Of a stretch of DNA of 64,000 nucleotides, positions 33,071-42,168 are shown piece by piece; position 1 is the first letter of the stretch; each line of letters opens with the position of its first letter. This DNA is from Ardenticatenaceae bacterium. Lineage in GTDB: Bacteria; Chloroflexota; Anaerolineae; Promineifilales; Promineifilaceae. Made by a program: the position numbers and the translations under genes. The stretch covers positions 620,001 to 684,000 of the forward strand of contig JACKCB010000001.1 of assembly GCA_020634235.1 (NCBI GenBank), in the 5' to 3' direction. The notes under the pieces are model-generated. The model searched no databases and had not been told where the DNA came from. It worked only from the letters and a program-made list of their open reading frames with translations.

Positions 33071-33736
33071 CTATTCGCTAACGAACACGTCAGTTGCTTC
33101 AGCCTTCTGGGGCAAGATCTCACCCTTGTAAATCCAGACCTTAATGCCGATACGGCCAAAAGTGGTCAGGGCTTCAGCCGTGCCGTAATCCAGATCGGCG
33201 CGGATTGTGTTGCGCGGTACGCGACCGTCCCACACCTTCTCCTTACGAGCCATTTCCGACCCGGCCAGGCGACCACCCGCTTCAATGCGCACACCTTGCG
33301 CACCCTGGCGCATTGCCTGCACCATCGCTCGCTTCATCGCCCGGCTGTGGGAAATCCGCCGCTCCAATTGCCCAGCAATATTCTCAGCCACCAAAACAGA
33401 ATCCAGATCAGGCTGTGTAATCTCTTCTACTTCAAGCTTCACCGACTTGCCGGTCAACTTGCGCAGCTTTGCACGCAATTCCTTCACGGTATTACCTTTG
33501 CGGCCAATGACAATACCTGGTTTCGCCGTCCAAATGACGACTTGCACCTGGTTTGGGAACCGCTCAATCTCAATTCGAGAAATACCGGCCTGCGGCAGTT
33601 CATTATTCACCAGACGACGAATAGCGAAGTCTTCATGAAGCAACGAGCGATAACGCTCACCTTCGGCAAACCAACGTGTATTCCAGTCACGAATGGCTTT
33701 TAAGCGAAAACCTATGGGATGAACTTTACGACCCAA
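33071..33736 (-). CDS. rpsC: Ribosomal protein uS3
   Basis: 221-residue protein at the mRNA entry tunnel. GRKVHPIGFRLKAIRDWNTRWFAEG, the KH-domain GIVIGRKGNTVKELRAKL and a C-terminal GTIRADLDYG-type block are visible. The start is a TTG with GGAGG 7 bases upstream; no ATG fits. Confidence 0.97.
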   Translation of the reverse strand: MGRKVHPIGFRLKAIRDWNTRWFAEGERYRSLLHEDFAIRRLVNNELPQAGISRIEIERFPNQVQVVIWTAKPGIVIGRKGNTVKELRAKLRKLTGKSVKLEVEEITQPDLDSVLVAENIAGQLERRISHSRAMKRAMVQAMRQGAQGVRIEAGGRLAGSEMARKEKVWDGRVPRNTIRADLDYGTAEALTTFGRIGIKVWIYKGEILPQKAEATDVFVSE

Positions 33737-33773
33737 CGTCGCGCCTCCTTACTACTTAGTGCACACACTTACT

Positions 33774-34151
33774 CTAATTCTCGTACTCAACAATCTCACG
33801 CTCGGCCAGGTACACGGTAATGTGGCATGAACGCTTGACAATCGGGCGAAAACGACCACGTCCAGCAAAACGCCCCCCATAAGGAGCCAGCCGATGACGC
33901 GGTCCATCGTCCACGAAGATACGGCTGACAAACAGCTCGTCAATCTCCAGGCCGAAGTTCTCGTCCGCATTGGCTACAGCCGATAGAACCAGTTTGTACA
34001 CCGGTTCGGCCGCGGCATTGGGCATGAACCGCAGAAGATCCAGCGCTTCCTGAGCACCCTTGCCGCGTACAGCATTCACTACCAATCTCGCCTTCTGCGG
34101 CGTAATGGCAATATGCCGCGCAATTGCTTTAACCTCAAATCTTTCAGCCAT
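33774..34151 (-). CDS. rplV: Ribosomal protein uL22
   Basis: 125-residue protein lining the exit tunnel: AIARHIAITPQKARLVVNAVRGKGAQEALDLLRFMPNAAAEPVYKLVLSAVANA. The C-terminal loop (HRLAPYGGRFAGRGRFRPIVKRSCHI) fits the family. Normal length. It starts 2 bases after rpsS. Confidence 0.96.
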   Translation of the reverse strand: MAERFEVKAIARHIAITPQKARLVVNAVRGKGAQEALDLLRFMPNAAAEPVYKLVLSAVANADENFGLEIDELFVSRIFVDDGPRHRLAPYGGRFAGRGRFRPIVKRSCHITVYLAEREIVEYEN

Positions 34152-34153
34152 AA

Positions 34154-34438
34154 TTACCGCCGTCCCTTCTTCTTCTCCGCCTTACTGACGTGCCCACGGA
34201 ACGTACGCGTCGGAGCAAACTCACCTAGCTTATGACCCACCATGTTCTCTGTTATGTATATCGGAACATGGCGACGCCCGTCATGAATCGCGATGGTATG
34301 GCCAACCATCTGCGGGAAGATTGTACTGGCGCGTGACCACGTGCGAAGCACCTGGCGCTTGCGGGAAGCATTAAGCTCTTCCACGCGGCGCAGCAGTTTT
34401 GGATTAATGTATGGTCCCTTCTTAAGTGAACGTGACAT
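34154..34438 (-). CDS. rpsS: Ribosomal protein uS19
   Basis: 94-residue head protein: MSRSLKKGPYINPKLLRRVEELN at the start and HKLGEFAPTRTFRGHVSKAEKKKGRR at the end. It is 17 bases after rplB. Confidence 0.97.
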   Translation of the reverse strand: MSRSLKKGPYINPKLLRRVEELNASRKRQVLRTWSRASTIFPQMVGHTIAIHDGRRHVPIYITENMVGHKLGEFAPTRTFRGHVSKAEKKKGRR

Positions 34439-34455
34439 GCTGTTCCAACCTCCTC

Positions 34456-35292
34456 TTACCGGCGCTTCTTCGAACGACGACGGAAGATGTACTTATCGGT
34501 AGACTTGTTGCTGCGGGTACGCTTACCCAGGGCAGGCTGCCCCCACGGCGTCTTCGGGCCGGCCATACCAACAGGCGAACGACCTTCACCACCACCGTGC
34601 GGATGGTCGCGCGGGGTCATCGCCGAGCCGCGAACGGTTGGACGAATGCCTAAATAACGCTTACGCCCTGCTTTACCCAGCTTCACATTGCCGTGATCCA
34701 CATTGCCAACCTGGCCAATCGTGGCCAGGCAATCCAGGCGGATCAGCCGCTCTTCACCCGATGGCAAACGCAAAGTAGCGTACTCCCCTTCTTTGGCCAG
34801 CAACTGGGCCGAGGTACCGGCAGAACGCACCATCTGGCCACCGCGGCCAGGATATATCTCTATGTTGTGAACAAGCGTACCAAGGGGGATGTTACGCAGC
34901 GGCATGCAGTTCCCCGGCCGGATCTCCGTCTGGTCACCACTTACCACCGTGTCACCAACGTACAAACCAAGCGGCGCAATCATGTACCGCTTATCACCGT
35001 CAGCATACACCAACAGCGCAATCCGTGCCGACCGATTCGGGTCGTATTCAATGGACGCCACCCGCGCCGGAACACCAAACTTGCTCCGCTTGAAGTCAAT
35101 CTCACGGTACAGACGTCTGTGCCCACCACCACGATGGCGAACAGTAACCTTGCCGCGGGAGTTGCGCCCCCCCCGCTTGCGCAGGCCAGTCACAAGTGAT
35201 TTTTCTGGCTTGGTATGCGTGATCTCCTCAAATGCCGACACACTCATGTCGCGCCGGCCGGGAGATGTCGGCTTATAAACTTTAACTGCCAT
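34456..35292 (-). CDS. rplB: Ribosomal protein uL2
   Basis: 278-residue core protein near the peptidyl-transferase centre: MAVKVYKPTSPGRRDMSV start, GSAMTPRDHPHGGGEGRSPVG with the functionally important His, and a basic tail. TGGAGGA precedes the ATG at 35292; an in-frame leader to 35346 is not part of the family. A 132-base gene-free gap precedes it. Confidence 0.97.
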   Translation of the reverse strand: MAVKVYKPTSPGRRDMSVSAFEEITHTKPEKSLVTGLRKRGGRNSRGKVTVRHRGGGHRRLYREIDFKRSKFGVPARVASIEYDPNRSARIALLVYADGDKRYMIAPLGLYVGDTVVSGDQTEIRPGNCMPLRNIPLGTLVHNIEIYPGRGGQMVRSAGTSAQLLAKEGEYATLRLPSGEERLIRLDCLATIGQVGNVDHGNVKLGKAGRKRYLGIRPTVRGSAMTPRDHPHGGGEGRSPVGMAGPKTPWGQPALGKRTRSNKSTDKYIFRRRSKKRR

Positions 35293-35424
35293 GTTTCCTC
35301 CAGAGACGGACGTTAGGCTTCTACACAGTGGGAACGTTACCCACACCGGGCTAGAAACCCTCGTCCCTGCTCAAACCAACGTTGATCAGTCAACAGGTCA
35401 TAAAATGCCTATCGTCCGTGAAGT

Positions 35425-35715
35425 TTAGACACCTTCAAACAATTCAATGCTGCCCGAAGAAAGCGTTACAAAAGCCTTCTTCCAGCCTGGCTTCCGCACA
35501 GCAACACGGCGCCAACGACGCGCCCGCTTGGCCGGCATATTGGCAATCCGCACCTTGTCCACAACCACATTCGGCCAGGCAAGCTCGATCGCCTCTTTAA
35601 TCTGAATCTTGTTAGCTCGCGAATCTACGACAAACGTGTATTGCCCATACTCAGCGGCCAGGAAATTCGTCTTCTCTGTGATAATCGGTCGTCGAATAAT
35701 CTCACGCCAATGCAT
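35425..35715 (-). CDS. rplW: Ribosomal protein uL23
   Basis: 96-residue protein at the tunnel exit, a docking point for trigger factor and SRP. MHWREIIRRPIITEKTNFLA and the TFVVDSRANKIQIKEAIE block are signatures. GGAGG precedes the ATG; rplD ends 3 bases upstream. Confidence 0.96.
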   Translation of the reverse strand: MHWREIIRRPIITEKTNFLAAEYGQYTFVVDSRANKIQIKEAIELAWPNVVVDKVRIANMPAKRARRWRRVAVRKPGWKKAFVTLSSGSIELFEGV

Positions 35716-35718
35716 GGC

Positions 35719-36369
35719 TTATTCCTCCTCATCCACGACAGCCGCATCCTGACCCAGAAAACCGGTGATCACTTCCATGGCTGTCATAGGAATGACAAGC
35801 TTGTTATAGCCAAGCAGATCCCGAATGTTCAGATAGCCAGCCCGCAGCGTCTTCACTTCGGGCAAATTCTGCGCCGACTTTTCGACATTCTCGTTGCGCT
35901 CAGCCAACAACAACAGAGCTGTATTACTGCCTACCAGACGATTCATCACCGCAACAATCTCGCGCGTCTTCGGAGCCGCCATGCTGATATCATCCAGCAA
36001 GACGATATCGCCATTCCCGGCTTTCAAGCTCAACGCAGAGCGCAGCGCGGCCCGACGCATCTTGCGAGGCATATCCTTGCGATAGCTGCGCGGCTTAGGC
36101 CCATGAGCCACGCCGCCCCCCACAAAAATGGGGGCGCGCCGGCTGCCATGCCGTGCCCGGCCGGTGCCCTTCTGACGATAAATCTTGATCGTCGAGTACT
36201 TCACCTCAGAACGACCCTTCGTCTTATGCGTCCCCTGACGCGCATTCGCCAATTGACGCACCAGCGCCTGGTGCATCAACCCACTATTCACTTTCGCTGC
36301 AAAAATGCTGGCGGGCAGTTCATAGCGATCCACTTCCGCACCAGACATATTCATTACTGGCAATTCCAT
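35719..36369 (-). CDS. rplD: Ribosomal protein uL4
   Basis: 216-residue protein whose loop reaches the tunnel, and S10-operon autoregulator in E. coli. RQANARQGTHKTKGRSEV-like loop and QKGTGRARHGSRRAPIFVGGGVAHGPKPR are visible. The ATG at 36369 follows GGAGATG; the GTG one codon earlier is less likely. Confidence 0.96.
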   Translation of the reverse strand: MELPVMNMSGAEVDRYELPASIFAAKVNSGLMHQALVRQLANARQGTHKTKGRSEVKYSTIKIYRQKGTGRARHGSRRAPIFVGGGVAHGPKPRSYRKDMPRKMRRAALRSALSLKAGNGDIVLLDDISMAAPKTREIVAVMNRLVGSNTALLLLAERNENVEKSAQNLPEVKTLRAGYLNIRDLLGYNKLVIPMTAMEVITGFLGQDAAVVDEEE

Positions 36370-36410
36370 CACACCATCTCCTTCACAATCCGCCGCTTTG
36401 CCTCGGACCT

Positions 36411-37076
36411 CTATTTCTTCACCGTATCCCGAATCATGACCAGGCCACCTTTCACACCTGGTACAGAACCCTTCACCGCAATCAAATTGTGGACAGGGTC
36501 AATCCGAACCACTTCGAGGTGGAGTGATGTATAACGCGCATTACCAGTCCGCCCAGCCATGCGCAAGCCCTTGATAACGCGGGCCATGCCAGAAGTTGAA
36601 CCAATCGAACCAGGGGCGCGCTGACGATCCGACTGACCATGGGTCTTTGGACCACCGCGGAAACCATGCCGCTTCACCGTGCCGGTGAAACCACGCCCTT
36701 TGGTCTTGCCAATAACGTCAACCCGGCTGCCAACCGCAAACGTCTCAACCGTCAGCTTCTGCCCAGGCTTATAGCTGGCCGCATCACTTGTCCGAAATTC
36801 GCGCAGATGGCGCACAAAAGGAACACCCTTGCTGGCCTTACGCTTGTGCGTGCTATCGCTCTTCAGCAAGCCCAAATGGCCACGTTTGCCCCGGTTAAGA
36901 CGCTTCTCACTAACTTCATCAAAGCCAAGCTGGACAGCCTCGTAGCCGTCATGCTTCTTCGACTTAACCTGAGTCACGTAGCACGGCCCAGCCTGCAACA
37001 CAGTCACCGGCACAACCGTACCGTCGTCATTAATTAGCTGGGTCATACCCACTTTATAGCCTAGTAATGCCTTCAC
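36411..37076 (-). CDS. rplC: Ribosomal protein uL3
   Basis: 221-residue assembly-initiator protein: KALLGYKVGMTQLINDDGTVVPVTVLQAGPCYV and FAVGSRVDVIGKTKGRGFTGTVKRHGFRGGPKTHGQSDRQRAPGSIG. Start codon is GTG at 37076 with GGGAGG 5 bases upstream. Confidence 0.97.
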   Translation of the reverse strand: MKALLGYKVGMTQLINDDGTVVPVTVLQAGPCYVTQVKSKKHDGYEAVQLGFDEVSEKRLNRGKRGHLGLLKSDSTHKRKASKGVPFVRHLREFRTSDAASYKPGQKLTVETFAVGSRVDVIGKTKGRGFTGTVKRHGFRGGPKTHGQSDRQRAPGSIGSTSGMARVIKGLRMAGRTGNARYTSLHLEVVRIDPVHNLIAVKGSVPGVKGGLVMIRDTVKK

Positions 37077-37167
37077 AAAAACCTCCCAGGACTGTCAGCT
37101 ACCAGGCAAGCTGCATCATCCTATGTGTTACCAGTCGCAAGGCCCAACGCAAGAAACGTGGGCGCGG

Positions 37168-37476
37168 CTAGATTTGAATTTCAATATCAACGCCGGCCGG
37201 CAAATTGAGCCGCATCAGCGTGTCGATGGTCTTGGAATCGGGGTTGATGACATCGATGAGCCGCTTATGCGTCCGGATCTCGAAATGCTCATGCGAGTCC
37301 TTGTCGATGAAGGTGCTGCGACGTACCGTAAAGCGCTCGATCTTGGTGGGCAGAGGCACCGGACCAACAACCGTAGCTCCGGTCCGCTCAGCCGTACCCA
37401 CGATGCGCCGCGCCGATTGATCCAGCACGCGGTGGTCATAAGCTTTTAAACGAATGCGTATTTTTTGCTTTGCCAT
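37168..37476 (-). CDS. rpsJ: Ribosomal protein uS10
   Basis: 102-residue protein, first of the S10-type set and also a transcription antitermination factor (NusE) in bacteria. MAKQKIRIRLKAYDHRVLDQSARRIV and KRLIDVINPDSKTIDTLMRL are diagnostic. The ATG at 37476 has only a TAGGA close by; the frame upstream is unrelated. It is 61 bases after tuf, so the str and S10 clusters are probably one transcription unit. Confidence 0.96.
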   Translation of the reverse strand: MAKQKIRIRLKAYDHRVLDQSARRIVGTAERTGATVVGPVPLPTKIERFTVRRSTFIDKDSHEHFEIRTHKRLIDVINPDSKTIDTLMRLNLPAGVDIEIQI

Positions 37477-37537
37477 TCCTAATCCCCGCGAATAGGGCGC
37501 TGGCCGGAACCAACGCCCCCAAATTCGCAAATTCCGT

Positions 37538-38740
37538 TTATTCTAGAATCTTAGTAATAACGCCAGCGCCGACGGTCAGGCCACCTTCGCGAATGGCGAA
37601 ACGGCTGCCTTCTTCCAACGCCACCGGGGTAATCAGCTCAACCAGCAGGTTGACATTGTCGCCCGGCATGACCATCTCGACCCCTTCCGGCAGCGTGATC
37701 GCCCCGGTCACGTCCATGGTGCGGATGTAGAACTGCGGCCGGTAGCCGGGGAAGAACGCTTTGTGCCGTCCCCCCTCGTCCTTGCGCAGCACGTACACTT
37801 CGCCCATGAACTTGGTGTGCGGGGTGATGCTCTTGGGTGCCGCCAACACCTGGCCACGCTCAATCTCATCCCGGCCAACGCCGCGCAGCAGCAGACCGGC
37901 GTTGTCGCCTGCTTCGACTTTGTCCAGAATCTTGTGGAACATCTCCATTGAGGTCACGATGACCTTGCGAATGTCTTCGCGCAGTCCCACAATCTCCACT
38001 TCCTTGCCGGGCAGCAGGGTGCCGCGCTCCACCCGGCCGGTCACAACCGTGCCCCGCCCTTTGATGGAGAAAACGTCTTCCACCGGCATCAGGAACGGCT
38101 TGTCCGTCTCCCGCACCGGCTGCGGAATGTACTCATCCACCACGCGCATCAGTTCCCAGATGCAGGCGTACTCCTCTGCGTTGGGGTCTTTGCTTTCGCT
38201 CTCCAGCGCCTTCAACGCGCTGCCGCGCACAATCGGCGTCTCGTCGCCCGGGAATTCGTAGCTGTCCAGCAGTTCCCGCAGCTCCAACTCGACCAGCTCC
38301 AGCAGCTCTTCGTCGTCCATCATGTCGCATTTGTTCAGGAAGATGACCATCGCCGGCACTTCTACCTGGCGCGCCAGCAGCACGTGTTCCCGTGTCTGCG
38401 GCATCGGCCCGTCGGGCGCTGCCACCACCAGGATCGCCCCGTCCATCTGGGCCGCCCCAGTGATCATGTTCTTGATGTAGTCACGATGTCCCGGGCAGTC
38501 GACATGGGCATAGTGCCGTTTCTCAGTCTGATACTCCACGTGGGCGATCGCAATGGTAATGCCACGCTCGCGCTCTTCCGGGGCGTTGTCAATCTGGTCA
38601 AAGGCCCTGAAATCAGCCCAGCCCTTCAGCGCCAGGGTCTTGGTGATCGCTGCCGTGAGGGTGGTCTTGCCGTGGTCAATGTGGCCGATTGTGCCGATGT
38701 TGCAATGCGGTTTCCCGCGTTCAAATTTTTCTTTTCCCAT
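37538..38740 (-). CDS. tuf: Elongation factor Tu
   Basis: GTPase that brings aminoacyl-tRNA to the ribosome. The 400-residue chain has GHIDHGKTTLTAAIT (P-loop), DCPGHRDYIKNMITGAAQMDGAILVV, NKCDM and the C-terminal beta-barrel block GRDEIERGQVLA. AAAGGA lies upstream of the ATG. Only one tuf copy is in this window. Confidence 0.98.
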   Translation of the reverse strand: MGKEKFERGKPHCNIGTIGHIDHGKTTLTAAITKTLALKGWADFRAFDQIDNAPEERERGITIAIAHVEYQTEKRHYAHVDCPGHRDYIKNMITGAAQMDGAILVVAAPDGPMPQTREHVLLARQVEVPAMVIFLNKCDMMDDEELLELVELELRELLDSYEFPGDETPIVRGSALKALESESKDPNAEEYACIWELMRVVDEYIPQPVRETDKPFLMPVEDVFSIKGRGTVVTGRVERGTLLPGKEVEIVGLREDIRKVIVTSMEMFHKILDKVEAGDNAGLLLRGVGRDEIERGQVLAAPKSITPHTKFMGEVYVLRKDEGGRHKAFFPGYRPQFYIRTMDVTGAITLPEGVEMVMPGDNVNLLVELITPVALEEGSRFAIREGGLTVGAGVITKILE

Positions 38741-38802
38741 AATATTTGTCCTTTCGCCCTCTCAAAAATGCACTGAAGCTGGGTCAACAGCCAGATTTTG
38801 GC

Positions 38803-40878
38803 TTATGCACGGCGCGTCCCGCGCAAAATCGTCTCCGCAATACTCGCCGGAACCGGCGCGTAATAGGCCAGTTCCATGGTGAACGTGCCGCGCCCCTGGG
38901 TCATAGACCGCAGACGCGTTGCATAACCAAACATCTCGGCCAGAGGCACTTTCGCTTTAATGGATTGCACGCCCTCAGAACGCATTTCCATGCCTTCAAT
39001 GGTTCCGCGCGACGCCGACAAATTGCCAATCACATCACCCGTGTACTCTTCGGGCATGATGACTTCCACGAACATAACCGGTTCCAGGATAACCGGCTGA
39101 CCTTTCTGAACCGCTTCCTTCAAGGCCATCGACCCGGCGATCTTGAAGGCCATTTCCGACGAGTCCACCTCGTGGTAGGAACCATCAACCAACGTAACCC
39201 GTACGTCCACCACTGGATAGCCAGCCAGAACACCGCTCTCGGTGGCTTCCCGGATACCCTCTTGGGCCGGCCGGATGTACTCCTTGGGCACGGTGCCGCC
39301 AACAATGGCGTCTTCAAATATGAAGCCACTGCCAGGTTCCAGCGGTTCTATGTTGATAACCACGTGACCATACTGCCCGCGGCCACCAGTCTGGCGTACA
39401 AAGCGACCCTCGACGTTTTTCACCGGCCGGGTAATCGTCTCCCGGTAAGCAACCCGCGGCCGGCCAACATTGGCCGCCACTTTGAACTCACGCAGCATGC
39501 GGTCGATCAACACCTCCAGGTGTAGTTCGCCCATGCCATAGAGAACCGTCTGCCCCGTCTGATCATCCGTCCGCACCTGGAACGTGGGATCTTCTTCAGC
39601 CAGCGCTCGCAGCGCCACGCCCATCTTGTCCTGGTCCAGGTTGGTCTTCGGCTCAACGGCCATCGCAATAACCGGTTCCGGGAAATCAATCGACTCCAGC
39701 AAGATTGGCGCATCACCGGAACACAAGGTCTCTCCGGTAAACGTCGTCTTCAGGCCCAACGTGGCGGCGATATGTCCGGCATGAACTTCCTTCAGGTCTT
39801 CCCGGTGCGAGGCATGCATTTGCAAGATGCGCCCAATGCGCTCTTTGCGATTTTTTACGCTGTTCATCACTGAATCGCCGCTGTGCAGCACGCCCGAGTA
39901 AACCCGGAAGTAGGCCAGACGTCCCACATACGGGTCCGTCACGATTTTGAAGACCAGCGCCGAGAAAGGTGCGTTATCATCGGCCGGCCGGTGCTCCATC
40001 TCACCAGTAATCGGGTTGATCCCCCCAATGGGCGGCACATCCAGTGGCGAAGGCAGGTAGTACACCACCGCATCCAACAGGCGCTGCACCCCTTTGTTGC
40101 GCAGCGCTGTGCCGCAAAGCACCGGGATCACTTTGCGGGCAATAGTGGCAGCGCGCAGGGCAGCCCGCAGCTCCTCAACGGAGATCTCATCTCCTTCCAG
40201 GTAGCGATGCAGCAAGTCGTCATCCGTCTCGATGATATTTTCAACGATAACCTCGCGCGCGGCTTCAACGTCGGCTGCGACTTCATCGGGGATGGGAATG
40301 AGGCTGGCCTTTGCCCCCAGGTCATCTTCGTCCCAGGCATAAGCTTCCATGGTCAGCAGGTCGACGATACCCCGGAAATCTGCTTCACGGCCAATTGGCC
40401 ACTGGATGGCTACTGGATTCGCCTTCAACCGATCCTTAATCATGCCAATCGTGCGGACAAAATCTGCCCCCACACGATCCATCTTGTTAACAAAGCAGAT
40501 ACGCGGCACGCCATACTGGTCAGCCTGTCGCCAAACCGTTTCAGACTGGGGTTCAACGCCAGCAACAGCATCGAACACTACCACGCCACCATCCAAAACG
40601 CGCAGGCTGCGCTGCACTTCGGCGGTGAAGTCGATGTGTCCAGGGGTGTCGATGATGTTGATCTGGTGGTCCAGCCAGAAGGCAGTCGTCGCCGCCGCCG
40701 TAATCGTAATACCGCGCTCTTGCTCCTGCACCATGTGGTCCATCGTGGCCGTGCCGTCGTGAACCTCACCCATCCGATGTATCCGGCCGGTGTAGTACAG
40801 AACTCGCTCTGTGGTTGTTGTTTTGCCAGCATCAATGTGGGCGATGATGCCGATATTACGAACTTTGCTTAAATCCAT
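38803..40878 (-). CDS. fusA: Elongation factor G
   Basis: GTPase for ribosomal translocation; 691 residues from the ATG at 40878, the expected length. NIGIIAHIDAGKTTTTERVLYYTG, DTPGHIDFTAEVQRSLRVLDGGVVVFDAVAGVEPQSETVW and NKMDRVGADF mark the G domain. Start choice is not settled: MDLSKVRNIG is the family start, but GGAGG is 35 bases upstream with a hairpin between, and in-frame GTG codons at 40899 and 40896 lie nearer to it. See the regulatory entry. Confidence 0.96.
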   Translation of the reverse strand: MDLSKVRNIGIIAHIDAGKTTTTERVLYYTGRIHRMGEVHDGTATMDHMVQEQERGITITAAATTAFWLDHQINIIDTPGHIDFTAEVQRSLRVLDGGVVVFDAVAGVEPQSETVWRQADQYGVPRICFVNKMDRVGADFVRTIGMIKDRLKANPVAIQWPIGREADFRGIVDLLTMEAYAWDEDDLGAKASLIPIPDEVAADVEAAREVIVENIIETDDDLLHRYLEGDEISVEELRAALRAATIARKVIPVLCGTALRNKGVQRLLDAVVYYLPSPLDVPPIGGINPITGEMEHRPADDNAPFSALVFKIVTDPYVGRLAYFRVYSGVLHSGDSVMNSVKNRKERIGRILQMHASHREDLKEVHAGHIAATLGLKTTFTGETLCSGDAPILLESIDFPEPVIAMAVEPKTNLDQDKMGVALRALAEEDPTFQVRTDDQTGQTVLYGMGELHLEVLIDRMLREFKVAANVGRPRVAYRETITRPVKNVEGRFVRQTGGRGQYGHVVINIEPLEPGSGFIFEDAIVGGTVPKEYIRPAQEGIREATESGVLAGYPVVDVRVTLVDGSYHEVDSSEMAFKIAGSMALKEAVQKGQPVILEPVMFVEVIMPEEYTGDVIGNLSASRGTIEGMEMRSEGVQSIKAKVPLAEMFGYATRLRSMTQGRGTFTMELAYYAPVPASIAETILRGTRRA

Positions 40879-40890
40879 GATTTGTATGGC

Positions 40891-40918
40891 GCACACCACT
40901 TGTGTGCTGCCAACCTCC
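40891..40918 (-). promoter_or_regulatory. Hairpin between Shine-Dalgarno and ATG of fusA
   Basis: On the minus strand GGAGG (40914-40918) is followed by GCACAC, a five-base loop and GTGTGC (40891-40907), then the ATG at 40878. Folding the hairpin would shorten the effective spacing. Alternatively translation begins at GTG 40899 inside the hairpin. Confidence 0.4.
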
Positions 40919-40922
40919 AGAA

Positions 40923-41393
40923 CTAGAAACGGTAATGCGCAAAGGCGCGGTTTGCCTCGGCCATACGGTGGGTGTCGTCGCGTCGCTTGACCGCAGCGCC
41001 CTGGCCCTTGGCCGCATCCATAAATTCTGCCGCCAGCTTCTCAGACATTGAGCGACCACCCCGGCTGCGGGCGGCATTTAGCAACCAGCGCATGGATAGG
41101 GTGATGCGCCGATAAGGCGGCACTTCAATCGGCACCTGGTAAGTAGAACCGCCAACACGACGCGGCCGGACTTCAATCTGCGGCATAGCGTTGCGCAAGG
41201 CCTGCTCAAACACCTCAATTGCCGGCTGTTTGGTGCGTTCCTCAATCATGTCAAAACTATCATAAATGATCCGCAGCGCAGTGCTTTTCTTGCCGTTCTT
41301 CATCAAGCGGTTCACGAACATGGAGACATGTTCGCTATTGTATCGCAGGTCTGGCTCGACCTGGCGGCTTTCAGGGCGAAATCGTCTAGGCAT
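40923..41393 (-). CDS. rpsG: Ribosomal protein uS7
   Basis: 156-residue head-assembly protein, str-operon autoregulator in E. coli. MPRRFRPESRQVEPDLRYNSEHVSMFVNRLMKNGKKSTA and GGSTYQVPIEVPPYRRITLSMRWLL are diagnostic. GGAGTAAGGA precedes the ATG. Confidence 0.97.
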   Translation of the reverse strand: MPRRFRPESRQVEPDLRYNSEHVSMFVNRLMKNGKKSTALRIIYDSFDMIEERTKQPAIEVFEQALRNAMPQIEVRPRRVGGSTYQVPIEVPPYRRITLSMRWLLNAARSRGGRSMSEKLAAEFMDAAKGQGAAVKRRDDTHRMAEANRAFAHYRF

Positions 41394-41412
41394 TGATCCT
41401 TACTCCGTCTGG

Positions 41413-41838
41413 CTATTTCTTCTTCTTGGCGACCTTGGTGCCGTATTTTGAGCGGCCCTGTTTACGCTTATCGACGCCGGTAGCATCAAGCGCACCACGC
41501 ACAATGTGGTAACGTACGCCGGGCAAGTCTTTTACACGACCGCCACGGACCAGCACCACCGAGTGGTCCTGCAACGTATGCCCTTCGCCAGGGATATAGG
41601 CGGTGACTTCAATACCGTTGCTCAATCGGACACGGGCAATTTTGCGCAAGGCCGAGTTCGGTTTCTTCGGTGTCATTGTCTGGACACGGGTGCAAACGCC
41701 GCGTTTCTGCGGGGCACCCTTGGGCTGCCGTGTCCGCCGCTGCCGGTAGGTATTGAATGTCCACTGAAGGGCGGGCGCTTTGCTCTTCTTGCTTTTTTCG
41801 CTGCGCCCTTTACGTATGAGCTGGTTTATGGTAGGCAC
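41413..41838 (-). CDS. rpsL: Ribosomal protein uS12
   Basis: 141-residue decoding-centre protein. PTINQLIRKGR start; the streptomycin-related block TPKKPNSALRKIARVRLSNG with Lys, and GGRVKDLPGVRYHIVRG. A longer loop near residues 25-45, common outside Proteobacteria, is present. Start is GTG at 41838 with GAGGAGA 9 bases upstream. It is the first gene after the promoter and structured leader of the str region. Confidence 0.96.
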   Translation of the reverse strand: MPTINQLIRKGRSEKSKKSKAPALQWTFNTYRQRRTRQPKGAPQKRGVCTRVQTMTPKKPNSALRKIARVRLSNGIEVTAYIPGEGHTLQDHSVVLVRGGRVKDLPGVRYHIVRGALDATGVDKRKQGRSKYGTKVAKKKK

Positions 41839-41949
41839 GTTTACAAATCTCCTCGGTCAACTCAATCTCTGACACCAAACATCTCTTCGGCCGGGCTTTG
41901 ACTGGACTACAGTTGACACACAGTCAAGCCGGTTTTCAATATTCGACAA

Positions 41950-41982
41950 TGGAGGCCATCGGTTGATGACCGATGGCCTCCA
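41950..41982. repeat. 14-bp perfect stem-loop in the rpsL leader
   Basis: TGGAGGCCATCGGT and its exact complement flank a five-base loop. It lies in the 5' leader of rpsL, about 110 bases before the start codon. No U-run follows on the minus strand, so it may be a regulatory or processing structure. A small dyad TTGAC-N5-GTCAA lies beside it at 41914-41928. Confidence 0.7.
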
Positions 41983-42140
41983 GAAACAGTCACTTATAAA
42001 TCTTCGCAACTTCGGGCACTGTGGTAGGGTGATGATTCGTTGGTTGAGGACGTTTACCCTGAGAGCGGCTTCATCATTTTCTCTTCATCACTGATTTTAA
42101 AGGCCCCAGTTAACATCACAGTTACGAGACACGAAAAATA

Positions 42141-42168
42141 ATTTTACCACATGGAGAATAGAAGTCAA
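42141..42168 (-). promoter_or_regulatory. Promoter of the str/ribosomal block
   Basis: On the minus strand TTGACT (42163-42168) and TAAAAT (42141-42146) are 16 bases apart, between rpoB and rpsL. The predicted transcript has a leader of roughly 295 bases. Confidence 0.7.

Noticed and set aside
41413..41838. Extra loop near the N-terminus of uS12 as an unusual feature
   Set aside because: A similar longer loop is common in uS12 outside Proteobacteria.
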